Assembly: GCA_947034895.1 (NCBI GenBank)
Contig: OX344765.1
Coordinates: 2,299,001-2,363,000 of the forward strand
Direction: 5' to 3'
Length of the DNA stretch: 64,000 nucleotides
Origin: Rhytidiadelphus loreus
Taxonomy: Eukaryota; Streptophyta; Bryopsida; Hypnales; Hylocomiaceae
Of this stretch, positions 23,131-33,395 are shown piece by piece. Under the pieces are notes generated by a model. That model was not told the origin of the DNA. It saw only the letters and a program-made list of their open reading frames with translations, and made no database searches. The position numbers were made by a program, and so were the translations under genes. Position 1 is the first letter of the stretch; each line of letters starts with the position of its first letter.

Positions 23131-25274
23131 GAGGACGAATTATCACAGAGGATAACTATGGTCGTTGCAAAATCCAACGTACTTCCTCACGTAGAAAGAC
23201 CGGCTTCATTAAGTTACGATACTGCAATAGAGCCCTAGAATGGCTCAACTTAAGGCAAATATTTCAAGATCTTTTGATCTTTTTTCAGTTTGAACACCTC
23301 TGTCCTATACTTGAGGATGTCGTGTTTGCCTGGTCATATATTGAAAATCTTGCCACGGTGTTATACAAACCGTCTGCAGTTTTTAAACACTTTTCTTTTG
23401 TACATTTATTTGACGAGTCAAATCCTTGCGCATGCAACTCTACTGCTAGATTTCAAAGATTCATCGACCCTCTTACGGCCAATGAACTTTCTAACTTCAC
23501 AAAATCTGCCATGCATGTTAGAACAATGGACCTTGCAATTATCCAACATAAGGAACTCCGTGCTGCAGTCTCACAAGGATTGAATCACATCCCGTTGCAG
23601 CCTACTAATATCGCACACGCCATCGCTACAATGTTCGAAGCTTTTGAACAACTGATTGTAATCTTGCGATTGGATTCCACAGACTTCCCGATAAGTGAAG
23701 CTCGATCCTGGTTGCACACCCTTTGCCTCGGTACCTTAAAAAACGCTTCCAAACACAACAAATACGGCTTTAAATCGTCTGGTTTGCTGATCTTCAAAGT
23801 ACCAGCAGTACAAAACGAACTGCAGTGGCTTACCAAACACCTTTACTGCTCTGGACTTGATAAAGCGACAAACAACGCTTGCTTCATGTGCATTCGCCAC
23901 ATCCGATTTCAAGCTCTGGAACGCTTGAGTTGCAAGGATTTTACTCCCTGTAAAGAAAATCAGATATGGGCTCTACCCACCAGTATTCTTGACCAAGTCA
24001 ATAATGAACTCACGCATATCCTACCAGAATGCCCACCAGTGTTTCAAGCTTTGCCATACCTAATGGCAACTTATAAACAGCACAAATCCAAGTACCGATG
24101 GCTCACCAATGCTTATCATACTGTCTTCTCTAATATTGCCACACTACTCACATTAGCATCCAATGCTATGATTGAGTCTATAAAACAATGGGCTGTAAAA
24201 ACAGAAAATGGATACTCAAATTTCTTACGTACCAATACCAGCATCTATTGGGGTATTGACTCAGTTCTTGATGCCACTTTAAACTTACCCGATAAAATAC
24301 ATGATATTTTTGTTGAAGACATCACCTGCTGTTATGAATCCATCCCTCTGCAGGGTCCGGATAATCTCATCGATGCAATCTCGTTTATCTCTCGTACAGC
24401 CTTCCGCTATAGTAGTAATCTACACCCCAGGGCTACCACTTCCATGTGGATACGCTTTGACAAAAATGGGATACCCGCAGCAGCCAAATGGGCTACTACG
24501 CAACCTTCATCGGCAAACTGGTCAGCGTTCAGTACCGAACACATTATCCAACTACACACCTGGCTCGCCGAACACTACTTCATCACCCTGGGAGATCATG
24601 TCTGGCGGCAATGCATGGGCATTCCCATGGGGTTTTCTTGTTCACCCGTCTGGTGTAACATGTATCTCATGGCCTACGAGATCAGATTCATCCAAAGAAT
24701 TGCCAAACTCGGACAACGAGACATACTTGCTAAATTTCAAACAGCCTTCCGCTACATCGATGACCTTTGTCTCATCAATGTAGGCAATCCACGACAATTC
24801 CTGTCACCAATACAACCTCGAACTGAGACTAATCCGTTTTGGATTTACCCATTGAACATTCTAAATATTAAAGAAGAAACTGCTACCTTCTCTGCAACGG
24901 ATCCAGAACGTGGTATATCCGCACACTTTATGAATCTTGAGATTATGGTTCATGAAACTGATCCACTCAAATTTTCATTCCGCAAATATGACAAACGGCG
25001 AAATCTGCCTTTTAAGTACACGCAGTATATAAAATTTTGGTCCAACAGACCCATACATCAAGCTTACAATATTGCTATTTCCCAAGTACTACCTGTGCTT
25101 TACATTTCAAGCACGGATGACGCTGCCATATACGAAATACTACAGATTATCCTTACAATGGTCAACAATGGCTTTAAGCGAGAATGCTTAGTGAAAAACA
25201 TCTGCAATTTCCTAAGCAACGGACCCTTTCCTGCGGTTCGGATCAACATTCAAAACATACTTGCTTCGCTGTAA
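23131..25274 (+). CDS. E3 ORF2, Penelope-like reverse transcriptase, intact
   Basis: The conserved frame opens after TATTTCTCAG (23130) with a 2-nt partial codon, as in E1 and E5, and has no in-frame ATG in its first ~50 codons. It is 713 codons without lesion. Numbered from 23133: DLAIIQ block; YKQHKSKYRWLTN; motif A DITCCYESIP (Asp396); motif B QCMGIPMGFSCSP; motif C RYIDDL (Tyr541); thumb with KYDKRRNLPF and NNGFKRECL. The stop is at 25272. Only 39 bp separate the ORF1 stop from the acceptor. If spliced, the donor must therefore lie well upstream, inside ORF1 or in the direct repeat. Catalytic residues are all present. Confidence 0.82.
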
Positions 25275-25334
25275 GTTTCTTCCACTACTTTACTTCTTGA
25301 AAGAAAAATTTTAGAATTACCATGAAGTTTGAGC

Positions 25335-25445
25335 CTGGTATGCACCTCTATAGGAGTGTGGCATACCAGTGCCTAACTCCTATAGGAGTGTGGCATACCA
25401 GTGCCTAACTCCTATAGTGGTAACATCACCAGGGGTGGTGGAGGG
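25335..25445 (+). promoter_or_regulatory. E3 3' hairpin with duplicated half and G-rich tract
   Basis: CTGGTATGC (25335-25343) pairs with GCATACCAG (25361-25369). A ~32-bp unit containing CTATAGGAGTGTGGCATACC is then repeated once (to ~25403), which supplies a second pairing partner. GGGGTGGTGGAGGG (25432-25445) follows and abuts the TTC run. The sequence is otherwise almost the same as in E1 although the two RT genes have diverged, pointing to constraint. Confidence 0.55.
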
Positions 25446-26607
25446 TCTTCTTCTTCTTCTTCTTCTTCTTCTTCTTCTTCTTCGGCTATCGTGGTGTACA
25501 TACCAATAAAATGTAAATATTAGGTTTATTTCCCTAATTTATTTACACTTAGCCTTTCTGAAGTATGAACCAAAAAATCCTTTAGACCTTTTTTGGTATT
25601 AAATTTCAAAATAGAAATTCTCCAAAATAAATATAAATTGCCCATTCTTCTATTCTATATTTTTTCTATTCTCTTTTTACAAAATCATTTCTTCTGAAAT
25701 TGATGTTTTTTATAAAGATAAAAAGAAATATTTTATGCCTTGAGTTATAAATTTTTAAAATCCTAGTTCAAACCATTGTAATGGTTGTACAAAAATAATC
25801 ACATGGGAGTTCATAGCCTGACTGGTCATTAGTACCACCCACCCACCCACTATGGGTGGACAATTATTTGGCTCCCTCCCATTCTATGCCTAGTAGTTTT
25901 CAAACTACCTCATTAATACCTCTATGAGGTGTTTCCCACCAAATTAGTAACTATATGATGGCTTTCTTTTGCCAAACTCACCATCTTGCTTGTGACGGTT
26001 CCATGTAGTGGTGTTTTGGGAGGATTCTTGTCTGTGCAACTCTTGAGCTTCTTACAGAATGGCAAAGGTCTCTTTGGGCAATAGTTGGTTTTTATGTTTT
26101 GATCAATTTGTTTGCTTTAGCCTTGTGATGTATGACCTCTTGATTTTTTCTTGATCTCTTTAACAAAAGCATTTGTGATCTGTGACATAGATAACAATTG
26201 GCCTTCAGCTGTAGACACCTGTTACAACCTCACTAACACTACATTGGTTTGTTGTGTGCATTGGGATGGGTACAGGTGAGGCTGGGCCTTCAGATCTTGA
26301 GTTCCTTTTTTGGATTTCATGGAAGAAGACATTTTTTCAAGCACTTTAAACTTCTTATAGTGAATGTGCTCTTTAGGGATATTTTTATGGATATTTGTAC
26401 TTGGTTTCCTTCTTTTAGGATGTTACTTCAAACTTTATGCTATATTGGTTCCACTTAAAATAGTATCTTACCTTGATACTATTTTTATTCCATTTGTGGA
26501 AAGCTTGTTTATATCTTGGTTTGTAAAAATTATGCCTTGGTTTGGTTACAGTTAGATGATGATAAGATGAAGCCCAGTTCTGGGATGTTCAGTCTTAGTC
26601 TCTTCTT
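25446..26607 (+). repeat. TTC run and E3 3' LTR-like direct repeat
   Basis: A TTC run (25446-25483) is followed by the 1124-bp repeat beginning GGCTATCG and ending GTCTTAGTCTCTTCTT at 26607. The next bases (TTTAGCAATTG) are the start of the E5 repeat, so E3 ends inside the TTC-like edge of E5. Confidence 0.8.
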
Positions 26608-27411
26608 TAGCAATTGTCATATATTTGTTTTCCATAAATTTGGATACAATTAGTGACCATAAGAAGTTATGCTAGAACCTTATGCCCTTTTACAAAATGG
26701 TTAAATCCCATTTTTTGTTAAAATTTTTATTCCCTTTTTGACTCATCTAAATGACCCATTATTAAAATTAAAGCACGCATTTTTTATTTCTATTTTTATT
26801 TTGGTTGCTTTCCTATACAATATGGATTAGCAGTTAAATACCAAAATGTTCTAGGTTTTTTCATTCCATTACTAGTGGTTTTTGGATGGGGATAAATCAC
26901 TTAGATGTTGATTTGGGTTAATACACTTTACTCCAAAAATTAGCAAAGCAAATCAGGCCTGGTAGTACAATATACCACCCACCCAACCCACTAAGGATAT
27001 GGCCTTAATTAAAAATTTCCACCACTATGGTAGGTGGTTATTACCACCTATCTCATTATGATCACTTTGAGGCTCTTTCCCTCCAAAAGTGAAAACTTGA
27101 AATAGCCTACCATCCTTCTTGCCTTATATCTTTTGAGCTTCTGGTTGTGGCGTTTCAGTTTGGTGTGGAAGTTTTGTGCTTGAGTCTTGGGCTTCAATTG
27201 TGTCATGGGAATGGCAAAGGTCTCTTTGCTTTGTAACTTTGTAGTTTGTTTGAGGAGCTTGCTGTGACATTGATGCTTTCTACCTTCAGTTGTGACCTTT
27301 TTTACTGGTTCTTGATTTTGGTGTGTTGGATTTGTGACATAGATAACAATTGGTTGTAGCTGAAGATACTTGTTACAACCTCACTAACATAACATTGGCT
27401 TGTTGTGTGTA

Positions 27412-27770
27412 GGGTTGCACACTGCGACACCGCGACAGATAAACGTCACACGACGTCCAATAGAGCCCTCGAGATGTCAAGTTGAGTAGTTCACCAAATG
27501 CCAAGTTGACTTTAAAAGAAATCCTCCTTTGTTTATGATTTTGACATATTCAAGTCTCATTTTTATAAAGTGTCTCAATTTAATAAATACACATAACATT
27601 TTAAATTCAAGTTCATAATTATAGTGAGATTTCAAAGTTTTTTTGGCTGTGAAAATGGCCCTACTCGACAACATGTCTAGTAAACTCGACACTTAGTGAC
27701 ACGCAACATGCGACGTTAGACGTCATACACGACGCCCAAACTCAAAAATATGTTAGACAAGACAACCCTA
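27412..27770. mobile_element. 359-bp MITE-like insertion in the E5 direct repeat
   Basis: The insertion interrupts TTGTTGTGTG(T/C)ATTGGGATGGG, which is continuous in E3 (20973-21003). It is flanked by GTTGTGTGTA at 27402-27411 and 27771-27780. The exact duplication length is ambiguous (8-10 bp) because bases overlap. Ends are GGGTTG and CAACCC(TA). The 8-10-bp duplication and short (T)AGGGTTG ends fit a hAT-type MITE. Its ends are unusually rich in CG/ACGT motifs (for example CACACGACGTCC) while its middle is AT-rich. No coding potential. Confidence 0.6.
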
Positions 27771-28235
27771 GTTGTGTGTATTGGGATGGGTACAGGTGAG
27801 GCTCAGCCTTCAAATCCAATTTCTCCATATTGGAATTGGTGCAAGATTTTTATATCAAGCATATGGACTTCTCCTTAGTCTCATTTTCTTTTAACTTGTG
27901 ATAAGACATTGATGGGTTTTTGCACTGTTAAATAGTTTCAAGAAAGCTACCCAATGCATTTTTGGGCAAGTCTGAGCAAGTTCTAGTTGTGACACTATGG
28001 CTATTTAGAACTACAATTTATAATGATGTAATATGATGTATTGTTCAATATGAGCATGAAGTTAGGTTTTGACAAGAGTGTAGCCCTGTTTCAGAGGTGT
28101 TTCAGTCTTAGTCTCTTCTTTATTTCTCAAACCACATAGGTATGGTGAATACATGTCTCCACTTTTGGATCTGCTTAATCTTTTGCTCCATATCATTTTG
28201 GAGACTAACTTCTCTTCTGGCTTTTTTCCACATAG

Positions 28236-29864
28236 GATACACAAAACAACTGGGTGCCTGATTTGGCAGCCCTTGGCTATGCTGATCCTTTACCAAGCCC
28301 ATCACCAGCTGTGCAATCGGTAATCAACGCGATGGCCAACCCTGAAATTCACGCGTTTGTACAATCAACGGATAATGCTGCGATGCTGGACCAGGACAAG
28401 GAGGGTGAGCACGCCTCGTTGCTTCTCACTACACCGGATTTGTCCCATTGGATAGCAATTATGATGGTCACGATTGTCGATAAAAACAAGGGGCTGGAAA
28501 GATTGCAAGAAGTCCATCAGGCACTCAGCCCGCTTTTGGAACGTGATGAGATGGAATTCGTGGAAGCTGCTGGAAATACCCGACATGTGGAGGCAGCACT
28601 CTGATCTGCAAATCCGCATGAAGAATGGGCGGAGATGCCTCCTCCTGCCGATTTGGCGCAGACTCCAACCACGGAGACTCACAGCCTACACCCGTTATTG
28701 TCGAAGTTGAACATTGTACTAGCTCACAAGGCGGCCATTGAAGACCTTTCAGACTCGATTATCACTACCCAATCCGAGAAAGAAATGTCGACTCTTGATG
28801 CTGCCGGTAAGGGTCTTGCTATACCCTTCCTCCCACCACGTGCTGTCGAAGAGCAATTGGCTAGCAGAGGACACTAAACCTAGTGCTTGTCCAACATTAA
28901 CCTCCTAACACCTATCTTTGTCTACATGTGGAAATTGTAGTCTGATCTGAGTGACAAGGAAGTTCAGCTCTATGAAGAAAAGGCTTTAAGTTGCACTGGG
29001 CTTCTTGAGAAGCCTGTTGAAATGGTCAATGCTTTTCCCATAGCATTATATGACCATCACAAGTGCACTACCACTGCCATAAATGTCCATACTAAGTTGG
29101 ATGTCCTCACTTGTGCTCCTAGGAGCTCTAAGTTCACTTCCCAACTATGGAACTGCCAGAGACCTTACATTAGATGTAAATGTAGTCAAAATGCCAAATC
29201 TGGTTGCAAGGGCAACATGCTGTGGTTTGATCATAGTATCTGGTTCATGATCAATAACTTGCCAAAATTCTTCCCTGATAGCACGTATCCATCTCTACCA
29301 TCCAAATATGGTGCGTTTCTAACTTGGATGAAGGGAGCAGCCAAGTTTGCAGTGAAGCAACAGATCACGTTTTCTGCTGTCCGCAAACTTATGGATACTG
29401 CAGCTTTAGAATTTGCGACTGATGCCTCGCAAAAACTCCTGGCTAAAGATTATGACGCCCCTGGTGCAAGGAAAGTTGAGCGGTTGTTTAAACCAGCTTC
29501 TTTCTCTATAGATGTGACACCTACTCCACCGCAGAAGAGAAGACGTTTGAACATGAACGTTTCGGCCATTGATACCCCATTAGGCCAACAAAGGACACCA
29601 CCTGCTTATCCAAATCAAAATGGAGGCCGCGGTGGAGGCCATTCCAATGGGGGACGAGGCAACTATAATCGTAACTACAAATCACCGGGAGGATTTCAAT
29701 TTTTTGGAGGTAATTCACCACGACTGGAGAATTTCCCATATGCTTCTACACGTTCCGAATATCAACGCAACGAGCAAGCTTTCTCTGCCACAAGCTCTAG
29801 CGATTCCAGACCCAAGCTCAAACCTCCCACTCAGGGCAGGATTTTGAACTGGGACAATATATAG
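28236..29864 (+). pseudogene. E5 ORF1, broken Gag-like gene
   Basis: Collinear with E1/E3 ORF1 from the acceptor (CCACATAG|GATAC) to GRILNWDN and a terminal TAG. In-frame stops are at 28602 (TGA for an Arg codon), 28875 (TAA), 28881 (TAG for Trp) and 28938 (TAG for Trp). Most are C-to-T or G-to-A changes, as expected from deaminated methylcytosine. The largest intact remnant (29022-29864, 280 codons) keeps the Cys core, the PPQKRRRLN patch and the Gly-rich tail. Confidence 0.75.
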
Positions 29865-30181
29865 TCTAGTGTTCCGCATATTAGTAGACCGTTGCTTTGT
29901 AGTTTGTACTAGGTATTATCCCATCGATGCAGCTCGATCAGAGTGATCAGAGCAAGCTTGCCAAATACTGCAGACTTTTAAAGCAAACGTTTTTCCAGCT
30001 TTGTTCCGTATACCAGTAGGAAGAAGCTTCTTTCGTAGTGAATATCCCAATGCTACAAATCGATCAGATTGATCAGAGCAGGTCTGCAAAAATTTGTGAA
30101 CTTGTAAGCAAATATTTTAAGCAAAGTTCTTTTGTGAATTATCTGTCTACAAATCTTCTGATTGGATGTCGTGTCCTACAG
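29865..30181. other. E5 ORF1-ORF2 spacer with a duplicated motif
   Basis: The 317-bp spacer holds two tandem ~100-bp units, each with a TCGATCAGA-TGATCAGAGCA core (~29933 and ~30060). The E1 spacer has a related single unit. It ends in the acceptor-like GTGTCCTACAG. Confidence 0.45.
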
Positions 30182-31890
30182 ATAATGGACGAACCTTGAT
30201 CATAGATAACTATGGTCGTACAAAAATTCAGCGTTGTTCCCCTCATCGGAAAGTTAGTTTCATAAAATTGAGATATTGTAATCGGGCTCTTGAATGGATC
30301 AATTTACGAAAGCTATTTCACGATCTATTGAGTTTTTTCTACTTCAAACACCTGAGTCCCATCCTGGACGATGTGGTGTTTACATGGTCTTACATTGAAA
30401 ATATAGCAACCGTGTTATATAAACCGGCTGCTGTATTTAAACATTTTTCATTCATACAACTTCTGGACACAACAAACCAATGTGCATATTTGTCCACAAA
30501 ACGATTTCACAAGTTTCTTAATCCCTTAACGATTAATGTAACGTCCATCCATGCTAAGAGCACCATGCACGTCCGAATTATGGACTTGTCAATCATTTAG
30601 CATCCAGGCCTCAGAAAAACAGTAGCGCAAGGGTTGAACCACATCCCTTTGAGACCGACCAATATTGCACATGCAGTTGCTACAACACTCGATGCATTTG
30701 AGCAATTGGCTTCAATACTGGGACTGGATACCAATGACTTTCCTATCGCGGCAGCTCATACTTGGTTGCAGGAAACTTGTATCAATATCCTGAAGCAGGC
30801 CTCGAAGACGAACAGATACGGGCTCAAGTCCTCTGGACCAATGATACTCGATGTACCCGCAGTTCAGAACGAGCTCCAATGGCTCACAAAACATCTCTTT
30901 TGCTCTGGACTGGATAAGGCAAATAACAACGTCTGTTTTTTATGTATCAAACATATTCGTTTGCAGGCACTTGAACGACTCAATGGTGAGGACTTCACCC
31001 CATGTAAAGATGGAGAAATTTGGGCTCTCCCGACTAATATTCTCGACAACATACATGCCGAACTAGTACAAATTCTACCCGAATGTCCTCCTATCTTCCA
31101 AGCGCTTCCATATCTAATGGCTACATACAAGCAGCATAAAGGCAAGTATCGTTGGCTCACAAATGCGTTCCGCACAATGTTTTCCAACATCACCACGTTA
31201 CTAGCATTAACATCTAATGTTATTCTGGAGACAATACAGCAATGGGCTGCTGGAACAGAGACCGGTTATACCAATTTCATGAATGCCAATACTTCCATGT
31301 ATTGAGGCATTAATTTGGTCATTGATGCCACCTTGAATTTACCATGCAAAATTCATGATGTTCTCGTTGCAGACATCACACGATGTTACGAATCAATCCC
31401 ACTACAAGGCCTAGATAACCTCCTAGGATTGCATTTCGACACTCCAGCAAGCTCCATCCCCGGACTATTACATCCATTTGGGTCCGAATTGACAAAGCTA
31501 GTGTCCCATCCACTGCTAAGTGGGCTACATCACAACCCTCTAATGCCAATTGGATTTCTTTTAATTCTGAACACCTAATACTGCTTCATGCATGGTTAAT
31601 GAATCATTGTTTCATTACCCTAGGCGACCGAGTCTGGCGTCAGTGCATGGGTATCCCAATGGAATTCTCTTGCTCGCCTGTCTAGTGTAATATATACCTA
31701 ATGTCATATGAAATCAAGTTCATTCAACGTTCAGCCAAGCTTGGACAGAAGGACATTTTATCTCAATTCCAATGTGCATATCGTTACATCGATGATTTAT
31801 GTCTCATAAATGTTGGTAGCCCTCGCTGTTTTCTTGATCCAGAACAACCCCGAACAAAGAATAATCCATTTTGGATTTACCCTCTGGACA
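30182..31890 (+). pseudogene. E5 ORF2, broken Penelope-like reverse transcriptase
   Basis: It opens after CCTACAG with a 2-nt partial codon, then NGRTLIIDNYGR as in E1/E3. Lesions: TAG at 30598 (Gln codon), TGA at 31303 (Trp), a 22-bp deletion near 31424 relative to E1 that shifts the frame just after motif A (DITRCYESIP), and TAG at 31683 (Trp of SPVWCN). RYIDDL is still readable near 31779-31801. Coding homology stops abruptly at the TTC run at 31891, about 130 codons short of the normal end. Confidence 0.75.
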
Positions 31891-31910
31891 TTCTTCTTCT
31901 TCTTCTTCTT
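31890..31910 (+). repeat. (TTC)n at the truncated 3' end of E5
   Basis: About seven TTC units join the interrupted ORF2 to unrelated DNA (GTCTAATTGC). A junction exactly at a TTC run suggests either premature termination onto a TTC target or recombination between TTC tracts. Confidence 0.7.
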
Positions 31911-32812
31911 GTCTAATTGCTTCTAAATCATTCCAATTGTTGTTGGTGTTCTTGGTTTTGAGAGGTGGTTATGGAGAGTTGAGAGTTTAGGATGTTGTAG
32001 TTTTCGATGCCTTAGTTTCAAACTCCAAAAATACAGGTAGTGTGGCGAGCAACGGCCTAACCTCTTTCTTGTATGGATATGAACTCAATTTCAATTGAAC
32101 TTTGAATGTTAAAAACAACTCTCTGGACCTTGGCTGAGACCAACCTCTGGACTTCAATCTACGAAACCCACCCTTGCAACCTGCCCTTGCGACCTGCCTT
32201 TAAGACCCCCGCCCTTGTGACTGACTAAGGACTGGTCAAGGATCAACTGCGACTGACTAAGGACCAGTTGACTGCAACTACCCGAGGACTGGCGGTTGAG
32301 AACTAGCTAAGGACCGATTGTGACTGACTCAGCAAACTATGGATCTCATTTTTAACTAAACTTTTAGTTACTAACAAAGGTGATGGTTTAAGTCAATTTT
32401 GGATTGGAATTACCAATAATAAAATTCTAACTAAACAATAATTTCTAAATGATAACTAAAAAATTCTCACTCTAAAAAAAACTTTTATTCTAATTCCTAA
32501 AAACTAAAAGAAACTAATCTAATTTTTTGGGTATTTTGGGGAATAAGTTCCAACTAGGCAAAATAAAAGGACATCATCAAGGATTTTGAGTAATTTCTCC
32601 CAAACTCTCAAAACACTACTACATGCAATGACAATTTCCAAACGTGGAAGAAAGGAACTTTTCCAAATGGACTCAAGTACCTAAATACTTGAAATACCTT
32701 TGGAAAAGTATCAACCTCAATTATTCCAGAGTTAGAGCTTCGCCGTGCGGAAGCAATCCCAGGCGATAGCGAAAAATTTAAAATTAAAAGTACCCGTTTC
32801 TAGGTTTCAAAA
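31911..32812. other. Non-coding flank right of the retroelement array
   Basis: No gene is recognised. Between about 32150 and 32335 short imperfect repeats of GACTGACTAAGGAC/AACTAGCTAAGGACC occur. At 32726-32754 a GAGCTTCGCCGTGCGG motif is echoed after the next MITE at 33405 as AAGCTCCGCCATGCGG. Confidence 0.35.
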
Positions 32813-33395
32813 CCAGGGGAGATCACTTAGAGTGTCCATTGGAAACTACGTGCATTAAGATTTTTGACCCCCTATTTTATGTCCTAAAATTTAAAGAAAA
32901 AGAAAAGAAAAAAATATGAGCAGATTCCTCTACTTTGAAAGTTTATGTTGTGAATTATTGGTATTTTTATTTGTTAATTATAATTAGTTACAAATTTTTT
33001 AAGAATAAAGATACATTGTAGAGCTGAAAATAACTTTCACACCCCTATTTTATATAAGAAAAAATTGTCTAAAAAATGAACAAAAAATTGCTAAAAAGAA
33101 CTCTCTATCGAATGTTAATTATCCTTGAATAATGATGCAATGGTCATCTAAATGTGTTTTCTATAAATATTTTAGTTGAAAACATGCCATTTCAGTTCAT
33201 TTTTCAACCTCTTCTACAAATCATTTCATAAGTTATTTGAGTTGGGAATTTTCGGCAATGGAAACCTATAGTCATTGTTAAACTAAGTTCAAAATTATAG
33301 GTTGAAATTATAGTTTATCAAAAAGTATATAGGAGTTCAAAAAATCACATTAACACACGCAGTATGTTATAAATATATTAAGTGATCTCCCCGGG
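32813..33395. mobile_element. hAT-type MITE, copy 1, 583 bp
   Basis: Terminal inverted repeats CC(A/C)GGGGAGATCACTTA are flanked by a perfect 8-bp target duplication TTTCAAAA (32805-32812 and 33396-33403). Its interior aligns with the copies at 47568 and 53660, for example CATGCCATTT-AGTTCATTTTTC and CCTAT/TTTAGTCATTGTTAAAC. An 8-bp duplication with (C)nnGGGG ends is characteristic of hAT elements. Same orientation as the 53660 copy, opposite to 47568. Confidence 0.8.

Larger units (their letters stand above)
20190..26607 (+). mobile_element. Retroelement E3, full length with LTR-like direct repeats
   Basis: Same layout as E1 but a different subfamily. The TTC run (~20200-20216) is shared with the end of E1. 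Then come direct repeat B1 (20217-21340), ORF1, ORF2, hairpin (with an extra duplicated half), G-rich tract, TTC run (25446-25483) and B2 (25484-26607). B1 and B2 are 1124 bp each; I find only one substitution (TTTAG versus TTCAG near the end). They start GGCTATCG instead of TTTAGCAA. ORF2 is fully open and ORF1 has one nonsense codon. The insertion is very recent. Confidence 0.8.
26598..31890 (+). mobile_element. Retroelement E5, decayed, 3' end lost
   Basis: It starts with TTTAGCAATTG like the E1 repeat (TTTAGCAAATT). The 5' repeat spans ~26607-28120 including a 359-bp foreign insertion. Both ORFs carry several stops, and ORF2 a frame-shifting deletion. The element stops inside the region encoding residues after RYIDD, at WIYPLDI, directly at a new TTC run (31890-31910). 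The 3' ~600 bp of the element and its second direct repeat are therefore missing. E5 is the oldest of the three. Confidence 0.75.
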
